Source: JAWLEV01 sp041685915 (lineage in GTDB: Bacteria > Chloroflexota > Anaerolineae > UBA1429). Taken from it: a DNA stretch of 24,034 nt. Positions 6,869 through 14,269 of this stretch are shown piece after piece. Location of the stretch: contig JAWLEV010000041.1 of assembly GCA_041685915.1 (NCBI GenBank), positions 1-24,034 of the forward strand, given 5' to 3'. The notes under the pieces are model-generated. The model saw only the letters and a list, made by a program, of their open reading frames with translations, did not search any database and was not told the DNA's origin. Numbering within the stretch: position 1 is the first letter of the stretch; every line of letters begins with the position of its first letter. Both the position numbers and the translations under genes were made by a program.

Positions 6869-8008
6869 TTATTCAAAAGTGTATACGCGTCCCGCCGAGT
6901 AACGTTCCACCTTTTTCCTGTCGAGGATGACTCCCAGGCCAGGCGCTGTGGGGATGGGAAGATAGCCCTCATCGTCCAGGGAGGGGGGTGTCTCCGATAG
7001 ATCATCGATGTATGGAGAAGGTGTGATATACTCCACATATTTCGCCTCTGGCATGGCTGACGCAAGGTGCAAGTCGGCATAGAGGCCAAAGACCGTGTTC
7101 CAGCCGTGGCTTACCATGGTTACGTTATGATTGTAGGCCATCCATGCGATATGCCGAGCCTCCGAAAGTCCGCCCACTTTGGTCGCATCGGGCTGAACGA
7201 TGTCCACGGCGTGGCGCTCTATCCAGGGGATGAACGATTGCCGACGGGTGAGGACCTCGCAGGCGGAGATGGGCACGGGGGCATGCTCCCGCAGGAGGAT
7301 ATAGCCCTCGATATCATCGGGTCTCAGGGCTTCTTCGAACCAGGCGACGTCATAGTCTCTGAGCATGTGAGCCTTTTCCAGGGCCCATTTGTACTCGTGG
7401 GGCCAGAACTGTCCGCTTCCCCCCGCATCCACCATCAGGGTGACCTCCTCTCCCACGGTTTCGCGGGCCGTTTTGACCATGGCCTCGTCGCGTTCATCGC
7501 TCATCAGGCCAAATTTACCCCATCCCATCTTGATGGCCTTGAATCCCCGCTCTACGATACCCTCCAGCGTCTGGGCAAAGGCTTTGGGGGGCCATTCAAA
7601 GATGATAGAGGCATAGGGTCTGATGCGCTGGCGATAGCGGCCACCCAGGAGTCGCCCGACAGGCTGTCCCGTAATTTTGCCAAAGAGGTCCCAGAGGGCG
7701 ATATTGATGCCACTGATGGCGTGGGTGACAGAGCCGCCACGGCCCTGCCAGAAAGTCATTTGGTGGAGTTTTTCCGTGACCCGATCTGGCTCCACGGCCG
7801 ATTCCCCGATCAAGTGGGGTTTGAGCAACTGTATGGCGGCGTTCACGAGGGGGGTGCTGGTGTAGGCGCTCCCCACACCCACCACTCCCTCATTGCTTTC
7901 CACTTTTACAAGGGTGTGCAGGTTGGTTTCCGGTTGGGTCTCGTGTTCCCAACCAGAGATGGGAGTCTCTCCCAAAAGGGGGATGGTGCGAATCTGCTCG
8001 ATATTCAT
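6869..8008 (-). CDS. Enolase-superfamily dehydratase/racemase (mandelate racemase / sugar-acid dehydratase group)
   Basis: 379 residues from the ATG at 8006-8008, which has GAGGAG 10 nt upstream; the frame also extends upstream through the promoter but that part is not coding. K157/K160 (GFKAIKMGWG) match the catalytic Lys region. D194 (MVDAGG), E225 (FEEAL) and E251 (SACEVL) match the three Mg2+ ligands. D274 (QPDATK) and H301 (SHGWNT) match the His-Asp dyad of the mandelate racemase subgroup, which includes fuconate, galactonate, gluconate, rhamnonate and tartrate dehydratases. The reaction is probably dehydration of a sugar acid to a 2-keto-3-deoxy acid. Kinase and aldolase genes for such products lie nearby. 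The specific acid cannot be named. Confidence 0.88.
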   Translation of the reverse strand: MNIEQIRTIPLLGETPISGWEHETQPETNLHTLVKVESNEGVVGVGSAYTSTPLVNAAIQLLKPHLIGESAVEPDRVTEKLHQMTFWQGRGGSVTHAISGINIALWDLFGKITGQPVGRLLGGRYRQRIRPYASIIFEWPPKAFAQTLEGIVERGFKAIKMGWGKFGLMSDERDEAMVKTARETVGEEVTLMVDAGGSGQFWPHEYKWALEKAHMLRDYDVAWFEEALRPDDIEGYILLREHAPVPISACEVLTRRQSFIPWIERHAVDIVQPDATKVGGLSEARHIAWMAYNHNVTMVSHGWNTVFGLYADLHLASAMPEAKYVEYITPSPYIDDLSETPPSLDDEGYLPIPTAPGLGVILDRKKVERYSAGRVYTFE

Positions 8009-8030
8009 GATGGACAATCTCCTCTGTTTG

Positions 8031-8072
8031 CATTCACCTGATAGGCGAGCATAGTGGCGGAACAGGTGAATG
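8031..8072. promoter_or_regulatory. Operator: 10-bp perfect inverted repeats flanking a promoter
   Basis: CATTCACCTG (8031-8040) and CAGGTGAATG (8063-8072) are exact inverted repeats with a 22-bp spacer and centres 32 bp apart, about three helical turns. One arm overlaps the -35 of the leftward promoter and the other lies at its start site. The element is also just upstream of the rightward sulfatase promoter, so one regulator could control both genes. Confidence 0.65.
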
Positions 8073-8076
8073 TCAA
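8048..8076 (-). promoter_or_regulatory. Promoter of the enolase-superfamily gene
   Basis: TTGACA (8076-8071), 17-bp spacer, TATGCT (8053-8048). Predicted start near 8041, inside the operator region. Confidence 0.6.
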
Positions 8077-8082
8077 GGTGCT

Positions 8083-8110
8083 TTGCAGGGTCTCTCATTT
8101 ATGCTACATT
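8083..8110 (+). promoter_or_regulatory. Promoter of the sulfatase gene
   Basis: TTGCAG (8083-8088), 16-bp spacer, TACATT (8105-8110) with a TGC extension before the -10. Predicted start near 8117, 37 nt before the start codon. Confidence 0.45.
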
Positions 8111-8153
8111 GGATGGAGCAAGTTTCGAAGGTTTAGATGGAAAGGTTTGGCAC

Positions 8154-9659
8154 ATGAAAAAGAAGAATATACTATTCATCCTTACCGATCAACAACGGAT
8201 GGATTCCCTCGGGGCCTATGGCGGTCACCTGGCGAATACTCCCACACTCGATGGCCTGGCGGAGCGTGGTGTGCGTTTTTCCCACGCTTTTACACCCATC
8301 ACGGTCTGCTCGCCAGCGCGGGCCTCGCTTTTCTCGGGATTGTATCCCTATCAACACGACGTAACGCGGAATGGAGGCGTCTTTAGGCGAGATATACCCA
8401 ACCTGGCTGACGCCCTCCTCGACGAGGGATATCGGCTCGGCTATACGGGAAAGTGGCACATCGACGATACCTATGGCCCCACGCACTTTGGCTTTGAGGC
8501 CAACGACTGGTTGGGTTATTCTCATCCGGCAGGTGGTATCTATATGCGTTCCTTTGGTGGATCGTGCAAGTATCCCGTCAACCACTATATGGAGTATCTG
8601 GCGGAGCGGGGGTTGGAGGTGCCAGAACTGGAGGAAGCCGTCTACTATCCGTCCAACCGGAATTTCGAGATCTATGCACGACAGAAGGGACCGGTGGAGG
8701 CCAGTTTCGAGCACTATGTGGCGGAAGAAGCCATGGACTTGATCCAACGGCTGGGGAAGCGGGGACAGGATGATGGACGTCCCTTTTTCATCTGGGCCAA
8801 TTTCTGGGGGCCCCATGACCCCTACATCCTTCCCGAGCCGTTCTTCTCCGCCTTTACAGGGGAGGATGTGACGCTATCGCCCAGTATGCAGGAAGGTTGG
8901 GAGGGCAAGCCCTGGATGCAACAGATGATGAGTGCCAACTATTGGGGCATCGAGGATATGGATGAGGTCATCTGGCGCGAAGCCGTGGCCAAGTATGCGG
9001 GGTATTGCGCCTTTCTGGACTGGGAGACAGGGCGCATCATGGACAAGTTAAAGGAGATGGGCATCCTGGAGGATACGTTGGTCATCTATACCTCTGATCA
9101 TGGCAGCATGGTTGGCCATCACAAACTCATCGACAAGGGGCCTTATCCCTATGATGACATTCAGCGCATTCCTCTCATCGTGGCCGGACCCGGGGTGATG
9201 GAGCAGGAGGTCTGTGATGAGTTCGTCTACCTTCACGATCTGACTCCCACCCTATTGGCCTGGGCGGGAGCGGAGCCCTTTTATTGCTCCAATGCCCAAT
9301 CCCTGCTACCCGTGCTCTCGGGGGGCGAACTGGTGGAATCCCGGGAGGATGTCTATATGGTGCGGCACCACCATCCCTATACCTATGAGCAACGATGGCT
9401 GCGGACCCGACGGTACAAGTACGGGTTCAATGCCTCGGATGTGGATGAACTGTACGATCTGGAGACGGATCCCCACGAGATGACGAACCTGATCGATGAT
9501 CCCAACTATGGGGGTGTAAAAGAGGAACTAATCGAGGGGATGTGGAGGCATGTCGTCGATCTACGCGACCCCATCGCGCAGCATTTCAGTGTGTGGGCTC
9601 GGGGCAGGAGGCCGACGCGGGAGGAGAGGCGGATGTTGCATCGAGATAGGGTAAAGTAG
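8154..9659 (+). CDS. Cysteine-type (formylglycine) sulfatase without signal peptide
   Basis: 501-residue type I sulfatase of the alkaline-phosphatase superfamily. T11-D12 (FILTDQQR) supplies a Ca2+ ligand, C52 in VCSPARASLFSG is the residue to be converted to formylglycine (CxPxR), and YTGKWH (98-102) and YTSDHG follow the family order. The first ATG with a nearby purine-rich site is at 8154; an in-frame extension upstream crosses the promoter. The N-terminus MKKKNILFILTDQQR runs straight into the first core strand with no signal peptide, so the enzyme is probably cytoplasmic and acts on imported substrate. No formylglycine-generating or anSME-type maturase is in the window. It is divergent from the enolase-family gene across the shared operator, which suggests a sulfated sugar or sugar acid. 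Confidence 0.9.
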   Translation: MKKKNILFILTDQQRMDSLGAYGGHLANTPTLDGLAERGVRFSHAFTPITVCSPARASLFSGLYPYQHDVTRNGGVFRRDIPNLADALLDEGYRLGYTGKWHIDDTYGPTHFGFEANDWLGYSHPAGGIYMRSFGGSCKYPVNHYMEYLAERGLEVPELEEAVYYPSNRNFEIYARQKGPVEASFEHYVAEEAMDLIQRLGKRGQDDGRPFFIWANFWGPHDPYILPEPFFSAFTGEDVTLSPSMQEGWEGKPWMQQMMSANYWGIEDMDEVIWREAVAKYAGYCAFLDWETGRIMDKLKEMGILEDTLVIYTSDHGSMVGHHKLIDKGPYPYDDIQRIPLIVAGPGVMEQEVCDEFVYLHDLTPTLLAWAGAEPFYCSNAQSLLPVLSGGELVESREDVYMVRHHHPYTYEQRWLRTRRYKYGFNASDVDELYDLETDPHEMTNLIDDPNYGGVKEELIEGMWRHVVDLRDPIAQHFSVWARGRRPTREERRMLHRDRVK

Positions 9660-9712
9660 GCCTGGAGATCGCCATTTTCTATCCGATAACGCTCATAGTG
9701 CACGTTTGAAGG

Positions 9713-9747
9713 AGAATGCTGGGGGAAGGATTTTCCCCCAGCATTCT
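9713..9747. terminator. Perfect 15-bp hairpin between convergent genes
   Basis: AGAATGCTGGGGGAA (9713-9727) pairs with TTCCCCCAGCATTCT (9733-9747) around GGATT. It lies 4 nt after the stop of the convergent kinase gene and 53 nt after the sulfatase stop, so it can serve both. A U-tract is missing on both strands. Confidence 0.6.
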
Positions 9748-9751
9748 GTCA

Positions 9752-10738
9752 CTAGCGCACGACGTCGATATGTCTACCGGCGAGTAGACGTTCTACATCC
9801 TCTTTGTTCACCAGGGGTATATTCTGGGGGATGGTCATCTTGAGTGCGGCCATGGCCATACCATAGTTCAGACCTTGCCCCAGATCCTGGTGGAGGTAGC
9901 CGTAGAGGAGGCCGGCGTCAAAGGCGTCGCCCGCTCCCAGGCGATTCACCGTCTCCACCTCATAGCCTGAGGCGGTATATACCGACGTACCATCGTAGGC
10001 GATGCTTCCCTCCTCGCCCAGGGTCATGACCACAGCATCAAAATCGTCCTCTGCAAAGAGGGTTCGCACGGTTTGCTCTCTGTCCATGGACTCATCCAGT
10101 AACATCTCGGCATCCTCCTCCGTAGTGATGAGAAGGTTCACGTAGGGAAAGATGTCGGCGTATCTACGGCATGCCTCCTCTCGCGTGGTCAGCAAGGAGC
10201 GGTAGTTGACGTCAAAGGAGATTTTTACGCCCGCTTCCCTGGTCCGCCTGGCGATCTCGGGTACGCTGCGGCGACAGGTATCGCTGAGGCAAGGGGTGAT
10301 GCCCGTCATATGTAGCCACCCTGCCTCCGCGATATACTCCCAGTTCAGATCATCTGCCACTAACGTACTCACCGCACTATGAGCCCTGTCGTATATGGTC
10401 ATCAGGGGACGGGGAGGGGCGGCCCATTCGAAGAAAAAGAGCCCCACACGTCCCTGCTCGGTCCATGCGACACCGGAGACGTCTACACCGAAAGCGCGGA
10501 GCTCGTTCACGACCTTGCGTCCCAGGGCGTTCTCTGGGAGCTTGCTCGTCCAGCCCGCACGCATCCCCAGCCTTTCCAAACCGATGGCCACGTTCGATTC
10601 CGAGCCCCCGTGATAGGCCTTGAAATCGATAGAGTACTCGAGCAACTCGTTTCTGGGGGGGGCGAACATGAGCATCGTTTCGCCCAGACATATGACTTTG
10701 GGATGGGTGTGTTCCGATCCGCCTACATCGCTTGCCAT
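9752..10738 (-). CDS. PfkB-family sugar kinase, probably 2-keto-3-deoxygluconate kinase-like
   Basis: 328-residue ribokinase-fold enzyme. It shows ICLGETMLMF near the N-terminus, the GGSESNVAIGLERLG signature (44-58), DVNYR (186-190) as in 2-keto-3-deoxygluconate kinases, and the C-terminal PfkB motif LGAGDAFDAG (267-276) with catalytic base D271. AAGGAG lies 8 nt before the ATG. The likely reaction is ATP-dependent phosphorylation of a 2-keto-3-deoxy sugar acid, giving the substrate for the adjacent aldolase-like gene 28 bp upstream in the same operon. Fructokinase or ribokinase activity is the main alternative; the neighbours favour a keto-deoxy acid. Confidence 0.88.
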   Translation of the reverse strand: MASDVGGSEHTHPKVICLGETMLMFAPPRNELLEYSIDFKAYHGGSESNVAIGLERLGMRAGWTSKLPENALGRKVVNELRAFGVDVSGVAWTEQGRVGLFFFEWAAPPRPLMTIYDRAHSAVSTLVADDLNWEYIAEAGWLHMTGITPCLSDTCRRSVPEIARRTREAGVKISFDVNYRSLLTTREEACRRYADIFPYVNLLITTEEDAEMLLDESMDREQTVRTLFAEDDFDAVVMTLGEEGSIAYDGTSVYTASGYEVETVNRLGAGDAFDAGLLYGYLHQDLGQGLNYGMAMAALKMTIPQNIPLVNKEDVERLLAGRHIDVVR

Positions 10739-10766
10739 GGTAAGATCTCCTTACGCGTGAAAAGCA

Positions 10767-11654
10767 TCAGAGCAAACCCATCTCCTCGAATCCCTCAAGC
10801 ATGGCCTCACGCTTGTCATCCGCCACGGGTACAAAGGGTGCTTTGGGATAGCCCGCGTCCACGCCACGTGCCTCGAGGACGGCATAGCAGGCGGTGTTGG
10901 TGGAGTCGGGAATATGCAGGATACGGCGCGCCTTGTTGACTGTTAGCTGGAGTTCGGCGGCCTCTTCGATCTTACCTTCTTGATACAGTCCCCAGAGTTC
11001 GGCCATGAGTTCTGGGAAGACGTTGGCCAAGCCGGATACACAGCCCTTTGCACCTGCCAGCCACGCCGGCAGGGCGATGCCCTCTGTGCCGATCACAAAG
11101 GTAAAGTCGGGTTTGTCCTCCAGTTCCAGCACAAAGTGAGTGAAATCGACATAGCTGAAACCGCTGTCCTTCACGCCAGTGACGCCCACGTCGGCCAGGT
11201 CATGCAAGAAACGGGGGGAGATGGTCACCCCAGAACAGGCGGGGTTATTGTAGACAAACACTTCTTTGTCCACCGCGTTTACCAGGGTGCGAAAGTACTC
11301 GCGGACAGCGCGCTCTTTGTGATTGTGATAGTAGGGTGAGATGGAGGCGATGAGGTCGACGTCCTGTGCTTCTGCATGTTGTGCCAATTCCACAGATTTG
11401 GCTGTCGAGGCCGTACCCACGTGGGCGATCACGGTGATCCGTCCTTTGGCCTGGTCGACGACGATCTCTGTCACTCGCTTGCGCTGTTCAAGGGTCATGA
11501 CGGGGCCGGAACCATAGGTTCCACAGATGAAAAGCCCGTCAGAACCCCCTTCTATCTGGAACTCTACCAGACGACGCAGGCCCTCTTCGTAGACCTCTCC
11601 CTCCCTTGTAAAAGGCGTGGTGAGAGGAGGAATGATTCCCTGTACTTTTGGCAT
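10767..11654 (-). CDS. DapA/NAL superfamily lyase, KDG/KDPG aldolase-like
   Basis: 295-residue class I aldolase barrel. The Schiff-base lysine is K162 (GVTGVKDSG) and Y135 (FVYNNP) is the conserved catalytic tyrosine. The loop normally reading GTTGE is GTYGSG (45-50), a common change outside true dihydrodipicolinate synthases. Members cleave or condense pyruvate with aldehydes; the KDGK-like gene next to it suggests cleavage of 2-keto-3-deoxygluconate-type acids to pyruvate and an aldehyde, rather than lysine biosynthesis. The start ATG is preceded by AAAGGGG. Its promoter lies in the 109-bp gap before the AOR terminator hairpin. Confidence 0.87.
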   Translation of the reverse strand: MPKVQGIIPPLTTPFTREGEVYEEGLRRLVEFQIEGGSDGLFICGTYGSGPVMTLEQRKRVTEIVVDQAKGRITVIAHVGTASTAKSVELAQHAEAQDVDLIASISPYYHNHKERAVREYFRTLVNAVDKEVFVYNNPACSGVTISPRFLHDLADVGVTGVKDSGFSYVDFTHFVLELEDKPDFTFVIGTEGIALPAWLAGAKGCVSGLANVFPELMAELWGLYQEGKIEEAAELQLTVNKARRILHIPDSTNTACYAVLEARGVDAGYPKAPFVPVADDKREAMLEGFEEMGLL

Positions 11655-11682
11655 ATTTCGTCCCCTTTCCTAATTCACTAGT

Positions 11683-11714
11683 GTGGCTCTCGACTTCTAG
11701 GTTCAGAGTGCCAC
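11683..11714. promoter_or_regulatory. Imperfect dyad in the aldolase-kinase operon leader
   Basis: GTGGCTCTC (11683-11691) faces GAGTGCCAC (11706-11714), matching at 8 of 9 positions. It sits between the predicted promoter and the aldolase start codon, a suitable place for a repressor site. Confidence 0.3.
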
Positions 11715-11732
11715 TATGTGTCAACCACAAAT

Positions 11733-11760
11733 ATTGTAGCCCCTTTGGAGGGAAGGGCAA
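11733..11760 (-). promoter_or_regulatory. Candidate promoter of the aldolase-kinase operon
   Basis: TTGCCC (11760-11755), 16-bp spacer, TACAAT (11738-11733) on the minus strand. A perfect TTGACA also occurs slightly downstream (11724-11719), but only a poor -10 (TAGAAG, 19-bp spacing) follows it, so I prefer the first. Confidence 0.35.
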
Positions 11761-11763
11761 ATG

Positions 11764-11802
11764 GCGAAAGAGAAGTGGCGATGACCGCCACTTCTCTTTC
11801 GC
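11764..11802 (-). terminator. Perfect 17-bp hairpin after the AOR gene
   Basis: GCGAAAGAGAAGTGGCG (11764-11780) pairs without mismatch with CGCCACTTCTCTTTCGC (11786-11802) around a 5-nt loop. It begins 5 nt after the AOR stop codon and separates AOR from the aldolase-kinase operon on the same strand. It has no U-tract. Confidence 0.65.
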
Positions 11803-11807
11803 TCTCG

Positions 11808-13904
11808 CTATTCCTCGACCAGGGATTGGGAAACGGCGCCTGCCTCCGGTGGCTCTGGCAGTTCCTCATCGGCCCTGGCGGCACCTTCCACCATGGGCTC
11901 GTATACGTCCTCCAGGTCGAGATCGTCCAGGCGTCCCTTGGTCGGCCATCCGGTATCTGGATCCCAACCTTGTAGTTCATAGAATTCTTCCATAACGGGG
12001 GCGAACTTTTTGCGGTCCAGTCCATGGCGTTCCTCCAGGAAGGGGTTGATCCAGTTCTCTTTGTATTCGAAGGAGGGGAGTACCATCTCATCCATCTTAC
12101 GATCGCGGCACCAGTGTCGGATGGTCAAGGCGCGTTCTAGTGTATAGATCCGTTCGGCGGCACGCTCGAATTCATCTTCTGTCCAATCTGTACCAGTACC
12201 GGCCTTGAAGAGATGATATTCGACCGACGTTCCCGGGATGTCGCCAATGCGGCAAAAGTGATCCTCCGTATTGGGACTGTAAATCATGGGAAAGACAAAG
12301 TCATCGACTGGCAGACAGTCCTTCATCACGGAACGTTTGGTGTGGAAAAAGCCCGGGTAGCCCTTTGCGTTGTAGCCGCCAAAGGGATCCAGGGCGTCGG
12401 AATCGTGGTAGATGCGCTCAGCGATCCCCCGCATGTGGTCCCAGGTGATGGGATTATCTGCCGAGCCTGCGATGGGGTTCTTGTTGGCCGGACCAAAGTT
12501 CATCACCCCGTGAACGTAGCCATGCCCGCTGGGTATAGGATCCCGGGTGTCAGTCAGCCATTGCAAGGCGGACACGAGCCAGAAGGGGAAGATGATGTGG
12601 TTGGACCAGGAACCATGTCCGTCCCAGTGCCCCGAATAGCCCCAGCCAGTATAGTAGCGTCTGACCAGTTCCTCTCCCAGAGAGAGGGATTGAGCAGCCG
12701 CCCAGCCTCCCTCGGCAAGAACGTCGCCCATACCCTCGCGGTAGGCAAGGGCCTTCAAAAAGTGGGCCCAAAAGTCAGGAGATTGCCAGTCCATGGCTTC
12801 CCCGTTCAGTTCGGAGATCAATCCGGCGTCCTGGCATGCTTCCAGCCAGGGTACCATGCCGATGATGAGCTCCCACTGGTTCAGCCCATAGCGGTTGGAA
12901 AGCACGTTCATCTCCAGGCCGCCGCGGGTGCCCAGTTGCCAGTCGAATACGCCGCCGGTGTCAGATTTGGGGCCCATGCCGCGAAAGATACTACCGACAC
13001 AGGCCCAGTGTCCACTGTATTTACAGTCATGGGCGCGGCCGGGGACGTTCTGATAGTAAAGGTTGCAGGGAGATACGCAGGCCTCGGTGCAGGCGTAGGG
13101 ACGCACCCTGCCTATGCCTTCCTCGGCCATGGTTTCGTTGAGGCGCTCGATGCGCTTTCGTGCATTCCACATGGTGCGCGCTTCCTCGCCCACCTCTCTG
13201 GTAAGCTGGTTCAGGCGCTCGGCATCCGCTACGGGGACTTTGCCCGTGCCCATGACCGAGATGGCCTTGAGTCTTTTCGAGCCCATGACGGCGCCAAACC
13301 CCCCTTGACCACAGGCCGACGAGCTTGCAGCGTGAATGGTAGCGATCCTGCTGAGGCGCTCACCGGCGGGACCTATGACGAGGGACCGCGTGCCCTCTCC
13401 ATCTGTGGACTCGAGGGCATCCAGGGTATCCAGCGTATGGTGGCCCCAGAAATCGTCGGCCGGGAGGATACTCACCTCATCGTCGTGGATCCTGAGGCGT
13501 ACTGGCGTTTCGCTGGCGCCGGTCACGACGATACCGTCATAGCCAGCGCGTTTGAGTTCGCCACCAAAGTGGGAACCCACGTTGGAGCGCGTGAAAAAGT
13601 GGTAGGGATAGGACTGGGGGCTGAAGGCACAGATGTTTGTGCGTCCAGAGTATGGGGAACGGGTGCCCGTCAAAGCGCCCGGAAATATCATCAAGGGATT
13701 ACGGGGATCAAAGGTCTCGACAGGTTCCGGGTATTCGTCCCAGGCTATCTTGGCCGCTATCCCTCGCGCGCCAAGGAAATCGGGGACATAGGGGGCAGTT
13801 TCCTGTACGTCGATGGTCATATCGCTCAGATCAATGCGGAGTATGCGATTCACCCATCCGCTCAGGGCTGGGAATCTTGATACGTTGACGACTTTTTTCG
13901 CCAT
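11808..13904 (-). CDS. Aldehyde:ferredoxin oxidoreductase (AOR) family, tungsten-pterin enzyme
   Basis: 698-residue AOR-family protein. The N-terminal domain shows DFLGARGIAAKIAWDE, NPLMIFPGALTGTRSPYSGR and SHFGGELKRAGYDGIVVTG, the bis-pterin cofactor domain pattern. The first three [4Fe-4S] cysteines are C272, C276 and C280 (ACTEACVSPC). The fourth is unusual: where relatives have '...LCDFVFP', this protein reads DCLPVDDFVFP, giving D534 in the cysteine position and C530 four residues earlier. Known members oxidise aldehydes to acids with ferredoxin, or reduce acids. In this locus it could oxidise the aldehyde released by the neighbouring aldolase. GAGGAGG is just before the ATG. It is longer than the about 605-residue archaeal AOR. 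The substrate is unknown. Confidence 0.88.
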   Translation of the reverse strand: MAKKVVNVSRFPALSGWVNRILRIDLSDMTIDVQETAPYVPDFLGARGIAAKIAWDEYPEPVETFDPRNPLMIFPGALTGTRSPYSGRTNICAFSPQSYPYHFFTRSNVGSHFGGELKRAGYDGIVVTGASETPVRLRIHDDEVSILPADDFWGHHTLDTLDALESTDGEGTRSLVIGPAGERLSRIATIHAASSSACGQGGFGAVMGSKRLKAISVMGTGKVPVADAERLNQLTREVGEEARTMWNARKRIERLNETMAEEGIGRVRPYACTEACVSPCNLYYQNVPGRAHDCKYSGHWACVGSIFRGMGPKSDTGGVFDWQLGTRGGLEMNVLSNRYGLNQWELIIGMVPWLEACQDAGLISELNGEAMDWQSPDFWAHFLKALAYREGMGDVLAEGGWAAAQSLSLGEELVRRYYTGWGYSGHWDGHGSWSNHIIFPFWLVSALQWLTDTRDPIPSGHGYVHGVMNFGPANKNPIAGSADNPITWDHMRGIAERIYHDSDALDPFGGYNAKGYPGFFHTKRSVMKDCLPVDDFVFPMIYSPNTEDHFCRIGDIPGTSVEYHLFKAGTGTDWTEDEFERAAERIYTLERALTIRHWCRDRKMDEMVLPSFEYKENWINPFLEERHGLDRKKFAPVMEEFYELQGWDPDTGWPTKGRLDDLDLEDVYEPMVEGAARADEELPEPPEAGAVSQSLVEE

Positions 13905-13915
13905 TGGGCCTCCTC

Positions 13916-13949
13916 ATCATGCTTATGCCTTTTAACTTTAGAGCATGAT
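13916..13949. promoter_or_regulatory. Operator dyad at the AOR promoter
   Basis: ATCATGCT (13916-13923) and AGCATGAT (13942-13949) are perfect inverted repeats with centres 26 bp apart. One arm covers the -10 box and the other lies downstream of the start site, a typical repressor position. Confidence 0.5.
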
Positions 13950-13973
13950 ACGGACGTGGGAGCCGCGTGTCAA
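13945..13973 (-). promoter_or_regulatory. Promoter of the AOR gene
   Basis: TTGACA (13973-13968), 17-bp spacer, TATCAT (13950-13945). Predicted start near 13938, about 35 nt before the start codon. Confidence 0.65.
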
Positions 13974-14006
13974 GTTCCAATGCCGGCTTGCACAATGGCC
14001 ATAGTT

Positions 14007-14035
14007 TTGCACCGTTTCAGGGTATGTGCTATATT
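14007..14035 (+). promoter_or_regulatory. Promoter of the structured RNA
   Basis: TTGCAC (14007-14012), 17-bp spacer ending TGTGC, TATATT (14030-14035). The predicted start (about 14042) coincides with the 5' strand of the RNA's closing stem. Confidence 0.6.
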
Positions 14036-14041
14036 ATATGT

Positions 14042-14250
14042 GTAATCGCTGGGATGTTGGTGATGTTCACAATAACTGAACCAACACCTTTGTTTTGGGA
14101 GCCAGTTTCCTGGAGTGGTTCTGTGGAGCCTATCGTGTGGCACCCTGGACCAACGGACGGCACCCACCTAATGTATGGGGTTCATACATTCCTGAACACA
14201 CGGCATCCCGGAGATTACAGGGGGCCCTCAGTGATGGGGGCCTTTTTGTA
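14042..14250 (+). ncRNA. Probable free-standing structured RNA (~205 nt), 6S-like in outline
   Basis: No gene lies on this strand between the promoter and the terminator, yet the ends pair. TGTAATC (14041-14047) pairs with GATTACA (14213-14219) and GGGATG (14051-14056) with CATCCC (14204-14209), forming a closing stem with one internal loop. Further in, GGGAGCC (14097-14103) pairs with GGCACCC (14159-14165, one mismatch), TGGTTC (14116-14121) with GGACCA (14147-14152), and GTG with CAC at the tip. Side hairpins GTTCA/TGAAC lie on the 5' arm and AATGTATG/CATACATT (14170-14190) on the 3' arm, leaving a central open region. Length, closing stem, central bubble and apical rod resemble 6S RNA, but I do not recognise its sequence; it could be another sRNA class. 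Confidence 0.55.
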
Positions 14251-14257
14251 TTGTTTT
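14223..14257 (+). terminator. Intrinsic terminator of the structured RNA
   Basis: An 8-bp stem (GGCCCTCA, 14223-14230, with TGGGGGCC, 14235-14242, one G-U pair) capped by GTGA, followed by TTTTT and a further T-rich run. It terminates plus-strand transcription although no plus-strand protein gene precedes it. Confidence 0.7.
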
Positions 14258-14269
14258 GTAGATTTTCCC

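Noticed and set aside
7067..8041. 324-codon open frame on the plus strand
   Set aside because: Antisense to the enolase-superfamily gene, which has a complete set of catalytic residues.
12213..13880. 555-codon open frame on the plus strand
   Set aside because: It is entirely antisense to the AOR gene, whose protein has clear family motifs, and shows no recognisable domain.
14130..14165. T-box-like TGGCACC within the structured RNA
   Set aside because: Only the TGGNACC core is matched, the rest of the T-box consensus is missing, and no gene follows on the same strand.
13905..14269. Molybdenum/tungsten-cofactor riboswitch in the AOR leader
   Set aside because: The AOR promoter lies at 13945-13973, leaving only about 35 nt of leader, and the conserved Moco motif sequences are absent. 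The folded region has promoter and U-tract on the opposite strand.
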